Positions 54,007 through 62,959 of a DNA stretch of 64,000 nt are shown here, in pieces. The stretch's first letter is position 1; every line of letters starts with the position of its first letter. This stretch comes from Lingula anatina (lineage: Eukaryota; Brachiopoda; Lingulata; Lingulida; Lingulidae), in assembly GCF_001039355.2 (NCBI RefSeq), contig NW_019775790.1:87384-151383 (forward strand). Direction: 5' to 3'. Under the pieces are notes generated by a model, which saw only the letters and a program-made list of their open reading frames with translations, was not told the origin of the DNA and searched no databases. The position numbers were made by a program, and so were the translations under genes.

Positions 54007-54320
54007 GTTCTTCGGTACAGCCATAGAGTAGAATAACGGTAGTCTAAATGAGAAGTAATCATCGCATGAACAACTGTTGCAGCAGAAGATTAATCCAGGT
54101 AGTTTCTAATGTTAAACATATAGGATTGAGTGGTATTTGATATTTTTTTATCCATGGAGAGAGTGGGATCAAAGTAGACACCCAGGTTTTCTACGTTTGG
54201 TAATGGGTTCACAACACTGGCGCCTACTGGTAATTCAAGTTGTAGATTCTGTGCTTGTTATGTGGTTGTGTAATTAATAAAAACTCAGTCTTCTCATCAT
54301 TTATTTTCAGTTTGTTGCTG
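53345..54320 (-). mobile_element. 3' end of a CR1/Jockey-like LINE (fragment 1, broken ORF)
   Basis: On the minus strand the frames read, in order, NKLKINDEKTEFLLI (54320 side), an ITSHLDY-type segment, LQRIQNISARLLTRTAR, QLHWHPVRARI, YVPKRSLRSLDQFLLM, RLRTYSGLALSVYGPNEWN and SEDNFKKELKNLF. This is the C-terminal reverse-transcriptase tail of non-LTR elements of the CR1/Jockey group. It is interrupted by frameshifts, by an expanded ATT run (53968-54004) and by a G run (53786-53804). The non-coding tail shared with fragment 2 ends in an ATT-rich run near 53347. Confidence 0.8.
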
Positions 54321-55325
54321 ATGACCACCAATATCATCCACATAGTTCGTATTTTATTTCTATAATTATATAGTGGCTATGCCCTGCTCTGTACAACCAT
54401 AAAAATATTCAATATATTACAAAGAATGTCAGAAAATATGGTGAAGATACGAAATAGAGAAAAATCCCTGTGCTCAGAACTTTTCTTTGTAACTGTAGTG
54501 ATCTATGTCATACCCCTTAAAGATAGAGCTAAGTAATTATTTACTTTCTTTAAAAATGGTGATAGGAGAGATCTGCCTAAATTCAAAAAGTACTTTTAAC
54601 AGAACTTTTTCGACGCAAACTGGTGAAGGTAATCATCAACAATCTCCTAAAACACAAGTCTGATCATAGCTTTATTTAAAACTTACTCCTATATACATTT
54701 ATCTAACCCACTAAGACTGTCTTTAAAATCAAAATACTTGCATTGAAAACAACATTATTTAAGACCAAAGGTCAGGTGGCAAACGAAACAGTTACTAGAA
54801 TTTAAAAATTATCCGATATTGTCTAAAATGATGTTGTTAGAACTGGATGACAATGCATGATGAAAACTTGCAATGATCCGCAAAGACGTGATGTTTCAGT
54901 AAAATTCTATGCAACAAGAACCATCTTTGAAAGCAATACAAAAGTGACACAAAACATGGGGGATTCGCACTGTTGTGCAGTAGACAAGAATTTGATGTTA
55001 ATGCAGAAAACAACAAGAATGTGGACAATACAAATTGTGGATAAATTGTCAGCTTTTTATCTCTACAAGGTAGTTTAATTACCACGCTTGTATGGCAGTA
55101 TTCCATCTCTCTCTCTCTCTCTTTCTCTCAAGCTTCTTAAAAACCATTAAGTGTGCACAAAATGATTTATACTGTTCAATATCTACACAATAAGCTAAAA
55201 AACGTACCTGAGAACTTTCGACCCAACACTTGGGACTTCATCAGCCACACTGAAGTTACATGGCAGTGTATAGTGACCAGTTTAGTGAGAACTGTTCGCT
55301 ATAACACTGTCCCAGATATGAGAGT
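53805..55325. repeat. Direct duplication, copy A (about 1.5 kb)
   Basis: This block recurs in the same orientation at 55361-56921 with a few percent differences. It starts at CTGATTGGTAAAAGATT and ends at CCCAGATATGAGAG. Copy A lacks an 18-bp piece around TTCTAAT (near 54111) and an insert of about 28 bp that copy B has near 56564. It includes the inner half of LINE fragment 1 plus about 1 kb of non-LINE sequence. Confidence 0.9.
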
Positions 55326-55350
55326 GGTTGTACCTTCCCCGTCCTTGTTT

Positions 55351-55351
55351 N
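55351..55351. other. Single undetermined base (N) at a duplication boundary
   Basis: One N follows a short piece (TACCTTCCCCGTCCTTGTTT) and precedes GGGGGGGTGCTGATTGG, the start of copy B. It probably marks an assembly join. Confidence 0.9.
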
Positions 55352-55360
55352 GGGGGGGTG

Positions 55361-55514
55361 CTGATTGGTAAAAGATTACATGCATAAAGTTGAAAATTTG
55401 AATAAATGCGTGCTCTAACAGGGTGCCAGTGCAACTGCTTTAAAATAAGTGTGATACGAGTCTCCCTGGCTGTGCGGGTTAAAAGACGCGCTGAAATATT
55501 CTGAATTCTCTGCA

Positions 55515-55549
<35 letters not shown>

Positions 55550-55875
55550 GTTCTTCGGTACAGCCATAGAGTAGAATAACGGTAGTCTAAATGAGAAGTA
55601 ATCATCGCATGAACAACTGTTGCCGCAGAAGATTAATCCAGGTAGTTTCTAATAGCACCCATGTTTCTAATGTTAAACATATAGGATTGAGTGGTATTTG
55701 ATATTTTTTTATCCATGGAGAGAGCGGAATCAGGTTAGACACCCAGGTTTTCTACGTTTGGTAATGGGTTCACAACACTGGCGCCTACTGGTAATTCAAG
55801 TTGTAGATTCTGTGCTTGTTATGTGGTTGTGTAATTAATAAAAACTCGGTCTTCTCGTCATTTATTTTCAGTTTG
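55361..55875 (-). mobile_element. CR1/Jockey-like LINE fragment 1, duplicated partial copy
   Basis: Same minus-strand RT-tail frames as in fragment 1 (KLQRIQNISARLLTRTARE, QLHWHPVRARIYSNF), cut off at the G run and N. The part encoding YVPKRSLRS and the 3' tail is missing here. Confidence 0.75.
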
Positions 55876-56689
55876 TTGCTGATGACCACCAATATCACCC
55901 ACATAGTTCGTATTTTATTTCTATAATTATATAGTGGCTATGCCCTGCTCTGTACAACCATAAAAATATTCAATATACTACAAAGAATATCAGAAAATAT
56001 GGTGAAGAAACGACATAGAGAAAAATCCCTGTGCTCAGAACTTTTCTTTGTAACTGTAGTGATCTATGTCATACCCCTTAAAGATAGAGCAAAGTAATTA
56101 TTTACTTTCTTTAAAAATGGTGATAGGAGAGATCTGCCTAAATTCAAAAAGTACTTTTAGCAGACATTTTTCGACGCAAACTGGTGAAGGTAATCATCAA
56201 CAATCTCCTAAAACACAAGTCTGATCATAGCTTTATTTAAAACTTACTCCTATATACATTTATCTAACCCACTAAGACTGTCTTTAAAATCAAAATACTT
56301 GCATTGAAAACTACATTATTTAAGACCAAAGGTCAGGTGGCAAACGACACAGTTACTAGAATTTAAAAATCATCCGATATTGTCTAAAATGATGTTGTTA
56401 GGACTGGATGACAATGCATGATGAAAACTTGCAATGATCCGCAAAGACGTGATGTTTCAGTAAAATTCTATGCAACAAGAACCATCTTTGAAAGCAATAC
56501 AAAAGTGACACAAAACATGGGGGAATCGCACTGTTGTGCAGTAGACAAGAATTTGATGTTAATCTAAGATCTGTTTATTAGATCTTAGTGTTAATGCAGA
56601 AAACAACAAGAATGTGGACTATACAAAATGTGGATAAATTCTGTCAGCTTTTTATCTCTAGTTTAATTACCACGCTTGTATGGCAGTAT

Positions 56690-56728
<39 letters not shown>

Positions 56729-56921
56729 CTTCTTAAAAACCATTAAGTGTGCACAAAATGATTTATACTGTTCAATATCTACACAATAAGCTAAAAAACG
56801 TACCTGAGAACTTTCGACCCAACACTTGGGACTTCATCAGCCACACTGAAGTTACATGACAGTGTATAGTGACCAGTTTAGTGAGAACTGTTCACTATAA
56901 CACTGTCCCAGATATGGGAGA
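55361..56921. repeat. Direct duplication, copy B (about 1.56 kb)
   Basis: Second copy of 53805-55325, again ending at an N (56922). It carries a palindromic insert (CTAAGATCT at 56564-56572 facing AGATCTTAG at 56580-56588) and a longer CT run (about 56694-56724, against 55112-55122 in copy A). It contains a second copy of the LINE RT-tail segment at 55361-55875 on minus. Confidence 0.9.
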
Positions 56922-56922
56922 N
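56922..56922. other. Single undetermined base (N) at the end of copy B
   Basis: N inside GGGAGANAAAAAAAAA. The duplicated sequence stops here and unrelated sequence follows. Confidence 0.9.
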
Positions 56923-57164
56923 AAAAAAAAAACACACTGGGCCACTGCAACTCTAAAAATCCACAGAGTATCGTCTTTATAATCGCTCAATCTTTCACTA
57001 AAATAAAAGCATAGGCCTATTGTTTTCGAGATGATATATTTTTAATCAGATGCAATTTCACAATGTCATAATAATAATAATAACAACAACAACAACAACA
57101 ACAACTAAACATTTTGGGCTGATCTAACAATTATAACCACAGCTAAACAATCATAATTTTATCC

Positions 57165-57345
57165 GCAACGTGACGTTCAAATGTGACGTCATGCATTACA
57201 TAAACTATACGCTACGTTGCATTCACGACGTTTGGCATTTATCTAATATTGGCTAGTTTCCAAATATTGACGTCAGTTGGTGACGTTACTTGGCATATTG
57301 CCAGTATTTTTGTTTTGGCAACAGACCTAAGCACGTCATTTTTCA
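57165..57345 (+). promoter_or_regulatory. Cluster of CRE/ATF-type TGACGT sites upstream of the orphan gene
   Basis: Two perfect CRE palindromes TGACGTCA lie at 57184-57191 and 57268-57275. TGACGT half-sites occur at 57171 and 57281, CGTCA at 57334-57338, and a further ACGTCA at 57605-57610 in the transcribed leader. CREB, ATF and bZIP stress factors recognise such sites. Six in about 440 bp of AT-rich DNA is far above expectation. Confidence 0.6.
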
Positions 57346-57541
57346 AAAATTTTGAAACTCGGCAGAACAAAGAATCAACTAATCTATTGATGTTCAGAAT
57401 AGCGGTTTTTATTTTATGAAATTATTACTATTATCTAAACTATTTTGTATTTGATAAATATGTACAAAATTGATGGTAAATCCAAAGACTACTTTGTTTT
57501 TCGGATATCGTCAAGACAACCAACAGATCATTACGCCATTG

Positions 57542-57575
57542 TATATAAAGCGAACGCGCTCCGCGAGCGTCAGTT
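57542..57575 (+). promoter_or_regulatory. Core promoter: TATA box and initiator
   Basis: TATATAAA at 57542-57549 and TCAGTT at 57570-57575. With the A at 57572 as +1, the TATA box begins at -30, the canonical position. AGAC begins exactly at +28 (57599), the place of a DPE. The short GC-rich stretch GCGCTCCGCGAGCG lies between TATA and start. Confidence 0.65.
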
Positions 57576-57707
57576 GACAACGAGCTTTCACAGTGAACAG
57601 ACTTACGTCACTTCACAGCGAATTTCTAAGCTTTTTCAACTATCAGTAGCCTCAGGCTTTCACCTGTTCAACTTTATTTTACCACTGTATCTTGACAAAA
57701 GATATTG
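57572..57707 (+). other. Non-coding first exon (leader) of the orphan gene
   Basis: 136 nt from the predicted start to the donor ATTG|GTGAGT. It contains no ATG. The intron would be 57708-58143 (436 bp), ending in TGCTCCTTTCAG. The spliced leader joins to AAATGTG, so the first ATG of the mRNA is the start of the 216-codon frame, with G at -3. Confidence 0.55.
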
Positions 57708-58145
57708 GTGAGTCTCTCTGCATACTGTGTATTCAAAATTGCAATTTTAGGAAGTCTGGGTCCGTGTTTTTAATTTACGGTCTTTCTTTTCTTCTATTTA
57801 GTTCTAGGTCTACGATTTTTGAAAACACTTTAAGAACTATGCATAGAATCTGCTATTAAACTTTTCATTTTCCCATTTACTTGCTGATTTATTGACTCGA
57901 CGATTTATTTATTTACCTTTTGATTTATTTTGATATTAATTTTTTTTATTTAATTATTTTTCCTTTCACCGAAAGTTGCTGTAGGCCTAGTTTGGTCAAT
58001 TTCTAAAGAACTTAGAACTCTTTAGCTGAGAACTAAATAAATAAAGAATCCTACAATTATCCCCATTCTACATGTACATTGACCATGACTAAAATCTACA
58101 CACACTCGTTTATGTACAACAAAGATAAATTTGCTCCTTTCAGAA

Positions 58146-58796
58146 ATGTGTAGTACAACTGTATCCACCCGTAGTGGAGTCCACTACCACGCATATTATT
58201 GCCCATTTGGATGTGGTGGCATCTTTAGAGCCAAAACCAAGGTATCAAATACAACGTTAGCCACTATGGCTTCAACGCTGTTTACCTTTGCCATGAAAAC
58301 ACTTAGGAATGTCTTTGGAGACACCACCTTTAAGTCTAGAATCCCTATAGCAGTTAACGGGTGTCTCCGTTCTACTGAGAGGGCACACTGCCCAGCGGTT
58401 GTAATCCAAAGAATACCTAAACCTAGTCGTATTCCTGTTGCTACTAAAGCTTTGTATGGTGGTGGTGAGGGGAGAAATGAAAGGGGGGAAATTATTGTGG
58501 CTGATCCTCTGTGGAGGATGAGGGGTAGGCGTGCTCATAAAACGCCTATGCCTAGATCTCTTCTGCGTTCTCCTTGGCACCCTATCAGCTTTAGGCACAC
58601 TTCAAGAAGTGTTGCCGATGCTTTGAGGAAGACAGAGCTACATGGCAGCTCTATGTTTTGTGGTGACGAGTTTACTCCTTGTAGTCGAAAAGTAAGAGTT
58701 AATAGCAATGCACTGGTATCAGAAGTGATACGCACTCCTACAAGGCGTTCAACGTTTACTGGTTCTGTATTGAGAATGTTCTGTTTGGGGTGGTAG
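58146..58796 (+). CDS. Unrecognised basic protein, 216 aa (orphan)
   Basis: I do not recognise this protein. The frame is 217 codons including stop, which is long for chance in this AT-rich DNA, and it is the first ATG after the predicted splice. It is Arg/Lys- and Ser/Thr-rich with about nine Cys. Visible features are CPFGCGGIF near residue 19; a hydrophobic/amphipathic stretch TLATMASTLFTFAMKTLRNV (about 37-56); basic RMRGRRAHKTPMPRSLLRS in the middle; and a C-terminal RKVRVNSNALVSEV, then RTPTRRSTFTG, ending MFCLGW. There is no signal peptide, long membrane segment or known catalytic motif. The CRE-rich TATA promoter and intron-free CDS resemble an inducible, immediate-early or stress gene. 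Alternative: a domesticated or decayed mobile-element protein, though no element ends are seen nearby. A polyA signal is at 59150-59155. Confidence 0.6.
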   Translation: MCSTTVSTRSGVHYHAYYCPFGCGGIFRAKTKVSNTTLATMASTLFTFAMKTLRNVFGDTTFKSRIPIAVNGCLRSTERAHCPAVVIQRIPKPSRIPVATKALYGGGEGRNERGEIIVADPLWRMRGRRAHKTPMPRSLLRSPWHPISFRHTSRSVADALRKTELHGSSMFCGDEFTPCSRKVRVNSNALVSEVIRTPTRRSTFTGSVLRMFCLGW

Positions 58797-59149
58797 CTCA
58801 GTACTTGTGCCCCTGATTGTATATATTTTTATATTGTATATAGTATTACATTCCGTTCTCTGGAGGGCATTGGCAAATTTTCATTGCTAGTTTTACTATT
58901 TTATCATTTTTTTCTTTTTTGCATTCTATACAAATGTATTTCTTGCAATTTTGCTAGTTTAATATTTTAACATTTTTGCAATATATGCCAATTTTTTTTC
59001 TTATAACTTGAATTTACATAGAATATCACTTGATTTATAAGCACTTGGATGACTGTGTGGAAGATACTTTTTATGTAATTTCAAATTAATATTCAACACG
59101 TTTTGTACCCTTTTTTGAAAAAAAATTCCTATTTTTATAACAAAGATTA

Positions 59150-59155
59150 AATAAA
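59150..59155 (+). terminator. Candidate polyadenylation signal of the orphan gene
   Basis: AATAAA about 350 bp after the orphan stop codon, in an A/T-rich 3' UTR. A second signal, AATAAA, overlaps at about 59164. Confidence 0.4.
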
Positions 59156-59169
59156 CATTTAAAATAAAT

Positions 59170-60087
59170 TTTGATAATTTTCAACCAAAACTTTCTGCTG
59201 ACTTAACATTAATTTTGGATGAAACATATGAACAAGTTTGTTCTAAATAGTTTAAAGTTTCCATGCGTGTAATCAATACATAATTGACAAAATTTTCTGC
59301 AGTATTTACAGAGTAAGTTACATCTGGTTGTGGTTGACTACATACTTATTAGAACATCTCTGAGGAGGATCATGTTCTTGTTGGTGCTGGCCACACTAAC
59401 AGGAACATTTGGAAAGTTCGTGATCAACCCTTATTGATTTTGGCCGAATCTGTAAGGTCATTGGTCATGATCTTTTCATCATAGCATGTGTTTGTGTTGA
59501 TGTAGGGCCCCATCAACACCAACACTGCTATATTCCTCTGGAAGTGTGAGTACATAGTTCTACCATCATCAGTTATTTATTTGTTTATTTATTTATTTAA
59601 TTTTTTGTTGAAATAAATTGTTGTCAACTAAATACTTGTCTAGAAAAAACTTTTCATAATTGGAGAAAACTGATTGATCTTTGAGGGATAAAATGCTTTC
59701 TAAAAGTTGATTTTTAAAATCTCATTTTGCTATTAAAGGGTGATATGCTCTCTTTTTCTAAATTTTGTCAATGTCTGATTTATCTTCCACACAGTCATTT
59801 CCTTCCAACTTGTATATATGTGCTGTCTTGTTCTTAAAAAAACAAACAAACTAAAGTCCTTTCAATTTTGATGTAAAACCATACTTGAATCCGAAATAAA
59901 ATAATTTTATTCACTATATATCTTGTCGTTGTTGTTTTTTGTCTCTCTCTTTTCTCACTCTCACTCTCTCTCACTCTTTCTCTCTCTTTTTTATTAATCA
60001 TACAGGGTAATCTTTCTTGAATCAAAGCAAAACAACAAATTAATTACTTGAATTCAAAATGATATTATTTAAAATCTAATGAATTTT
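59170..60087. other. Intergenic, nothing recognised
   Basis: AT-rich DNA with short CT-rich repeats near 59941-59990 (the source of an Arg/Glu/Ser-rich open frame on minus). No gene was seen. Confidence 0.4.
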
Positions 60088-60328
60088 ATATACACACAAT
60101 GGACAATAGAAGTGTCACCCCTACTGAACCAATACTTTGGGGGAGATAAATGACTGTGGAATGATATGCTCCTGGTATCATTTTATTAACATCAAATTTC
60201 ACAAAAAAAAATGTAGATCAGGCATTATAACTACTCAAGATCTGCCTACTTTGATTATTGATTACTCGATTATTATTTGATTACTCTGATTCAGGGGGTG
60301 ACACTTCTATTGTCCATTGTGTGTATAT
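60088..60328. mobile_element. MITE with perfect 34-bp terminal inverted repeats
   Basis: 60088-60121 (ATATACACACAATGGACAAT, then AGAAGTGTCACCCC) is the exact reverse complement of 60295-60328. The total is 241 bp with no coding capacity and an AT-rich core. TA dinucleotides near both tips would fit a Tc1/mariner-type TA target site, but the exact element edge cannot be fixed by eye. Confidence 0.85.
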
Positions 60329-60447
60329 CAAAGAAACATTATCTTAAATCTAAGTGATCTTACTGAACTCAGAATAAGCCAACAAACCGATTAAAAATAA
60401 GTTAAATCACAGCGTGTCCAAACAAATCTATAACGTGAAAACAATGT

Positions 60448-61192
60448 AATAATAAATAATAATAATAATAATATTTATTTATAGTCTAAAATCCATATAT
60501 AAAATGTTCAGTAGACTTTACATGGATAAAATGAACAGAATCAGATGAACTAAAATAATTGAAAAGGTGGTTAAAATAGTAAGATATGAACTAAAGATGT
60601 GAACTAAAATGTAATTGAATTGATAAGATATCAAAAATAAACTGTATAGAGTAAAAGACAACAGCCAGTCAAATCAGTTGTAAAACTTTTTGAAGATATA
60701 AGTTTTTAATTATTTTTAAAAATTGTCCTCAGACTCTATTGTTTTTAAATAAATAGGGAGATCGTTCCACTCAATTGGCCCATAGACCTGCAGAGCAACA
60801 TCACCGTACGCTCTTAATCTGGAATTACAAGGCGTTAATAAAAGCTGATCGAATGACCTTAAAGTGCGTTTTGGAACATACCGTTGAACTAGTTTTTGTA
60901 AATACGGGGGCGCTGATTGATAAAAAATTCCATGCATAAAAATTAAAATTTTGAATAAAATGCGTGCTCTGACTGGGAGCCAGTGTAATTCCTTTAAAAT
61001 GGGTGTGATATGTTCCTCCCGTGCTGTTCGCGTTAAAAGACGTGCTGAAATGTTCTGAATTCGCTGTAGTTTCTTTATTCGTTCGTCGGTACAGCCATAG
61101 AGTAAAGAGTTGCAGTAGTCTAAACGAGAGGTGATCATAGCATGAATAACTGTTGCCGCGGAAGATTGATCCAGATAGTTTCTAATAGCACC
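60448..61192 (-). mobile_element. 3' end of a CR1/Jockey-like LINE (fragment 2)
   Basis: 5'-truncated copy with an intact C-terminal RT frame from 61138 to 60716: ITSRLDYCNSLLYG, KKLQRIQNISARLLTRTARE, ITPILKELHWLPVRARILFK, YVPKRTLRSFDQLLLTPC, RLRAYGDVALQVYGPIEWND and a stop after SEDNF. The non-coding tail (TTTATTTATAGTCTAAAATC on plus) matches fragment 1 and ends in an ATT/AAT run at 60449-60473, as is usual for this class. Confidence 0.85.
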
Positions 61193-61801
61193 GTAACATT
61201 AATTAAAACCAAATTCATCTTATTAAAATAAAGAGGCCAATAATCTGAACTGAAAATGACACCAACATGGGGACAAACAAATTAAAATTAGACAAAAAAA
61301 ATATCCAAGGGTACTAGTTAAAAACACTGCATTCAATCTTAAATCAAAGCACTCCAATGACAATTTACTTGAAATGTTAATTACAACTTGAATTCTAAAT
61401 AACATGTCATAAGTGGTTTTATTTAAGTGAAATTGTGTCCTGACAAATCTTTCTTAAATAAAAGCTGACATTAGTTGAAATTAATGTTCTCTAGCTTAAA
61501 TCAAAGTAAGAGAAGAAATCCATTAATTAAATTAAAAATGATAATACTTGAACCAGTGTGTCTGAACAAATCTATATCTTCAAATCAATGTTAGTTAGCA
61601 AACCAACCGATTACTTGAAATCAAAATGACATTATATGAATCAAAGTGTGTCTAAACACTCTAGACTTAGTCCAATTGATGTTTATTAACAAATTTAAAA
61701 AAAAATTTGAGTTCTTATGTCTGCCTACGTTCCATGATCACCTCAGTTAAAAACTTGCATTGAAAGAATAAATAAAATGTGTTTTCCAGTTCTGCTTTAT
61801 T
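61193..61801. other. Intergenic, nothing recognised
   Basis: AT-rich, with loosely repeated phrases such as TGTGTCTGAACAAATCTATA and CAAACCAACCGATTACTTGAAAT, also seen near 60370-60440. This suggests an old, diverged repeat. No gene was seen. Confidence 0.35.
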
Positions 61802-61990
61802 ACCTCCGCCAAGGAGTTTATGTTTTCACCCCTGTCTGTTTATCATCAACATAACTCAAAAAGTTATGGACCGATTTTGATGAAATTTTCAGGGTAGGTG
61901 GGAAATGTGTTTACTTATCAGTGATTAGTTTTTGGTGGTGATTTGGATAAATAATCAATAATAATAGAAAATCGCTGCCTTGGCGGAGGT
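61802..61990. mobile_element. Short foldback repeat with CCTCCGCCAAGG ends
   Basis: ACCTCCGCCAAGG at 61802-61814 faces CCTTGGCGGAGGT at 61978-61990. The inside reads ACTCAAAAAGTTATGGACCG and GATTTTGATGAAATTTTCAG, phrases that recur in many animal genomes as a dispersed repeat. Its right half is repeated at 62408-62543 through the duplication described separately. Confidence 0.65.
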
Positions 61991-62406
61991 CTGCGCTCTC
62001 GGAGTTCTTTTCTAGTCTCATTATTAAATCACGCCAGTGAGATTTACACCCCATTTCCATAGATTAGATCGACCTACTTTAGATCGACCTAACTCCCTGG
62101 GGGTTCACGCTAAATAGCTGTCAGCCGGGCGGACACGAAAGTTAATTACCCTCTTACAGCTTGTAGTAGGCGGGACGGACATTTAAGTCGGATTATCTGA
62201 AAGTAATCTAGTGAGACTCCCCGCGGGGATAGATCGATCTAAAATCTATGGGAATAGAGCCTTAAACTCGCTTTTGACCACATCAAGAAATGTATTGTTT
62301 TCAATTTCAAAAAAGTTTCATTTATTGTTTCACAAGAATGGTGAGCACTGAATTTTGAATAGATATTCTATTATGAACATCTACCAGCGTATACTCGGTT
62401 GGTTTT
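61855..62406. repeat. Exact 552-bp direct duplication, copy 1
   Basis: As read by eye it is identical to 62408-62959 and separated from it by one N. Confidence 0.9.
62050..62256. mobile_element. MITE-like element with imperfect inverted ends
   Basis: CCATTTCCATAGATTAGATC at the left faces AGATCTA...ATCTATGGGAATAG at the right (62231-62255). It is about 207 bp and non-coding, with a GC-rich centre (CAGCCGGGCGGACACG, GGCGGGACGGAC) unlike the AT-rich surroundings. A second copy lies at about 62603-62809 inside the duplication. Confidence 0.6.
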
Positions 62407-62407
62407 N
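62407..62407. other. Single undetermined base (N) between identical copies
   Basis: N in GGTTTTNCTCAAAAAG, exactly between the two 552-bp copies. Confidence 0.9.
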
Positions 62408-62959
62408 CTCAAAAAGTTATGGACCGATTTTGATGAAATTTTCAGGGTAGGTGGGAAATGTGTTTACTTATCAGTGATTAGTTTTTGGTGGTGATTTGGA
62501 TAAATAATCAATAATAATAGAAAATCGCTGCCTTGGCGGAGGTCTGCGCTCTCGGAGTTCTTTTCTAGTCTCATTATTAAATCACGCCAGTGAGATTTAC
62601 ACCCCATTTCCATAGATTAGATCGACCTACTTTAGATCGACCTAACTCCCTGGGGGTTCACGCTAAATAGCTGTCAGCCGGGCGGACACGAAAGTTAATT
62701 ACCCTCTTACAGCTTGTAGTAGGCGGGACGGACATTTAAGTCGGATTATCTGAAAGTAATCTAGTGAGACTCCCCGCGGGGATAGATCGATCTAAAATCT
62801 ATGGGAATAGAGCCTTAAACTCGCTTTTGACCACATCAAGAAATGTATTGTTTTCAATTTCAAAAAAGTTTCATTTATTGTTTCACAAGAATGGTGAGCA
62901 CTGAATTTTGAATAGATATTCTATTATGAACATCTACCAGCGTATACTCGGTTGGTTTT
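62408..62959. repeat. Exact 552-bp direct duplication, copy 2
   Basis: Second copy; after GGTTGGTTTT at its end unique sequence resumes (GCCCGGCGAC). It contains the right half of the CCTCCGCC repeat and a second copy of the small MITE-like element. Confidence 0.9.

Noticed and set aside
58272-58598. 108-codon frame on minus opposite the orphan gene
   Set aside because: Shadow of the plus-strand frame; no promoter or ATG context of its own.
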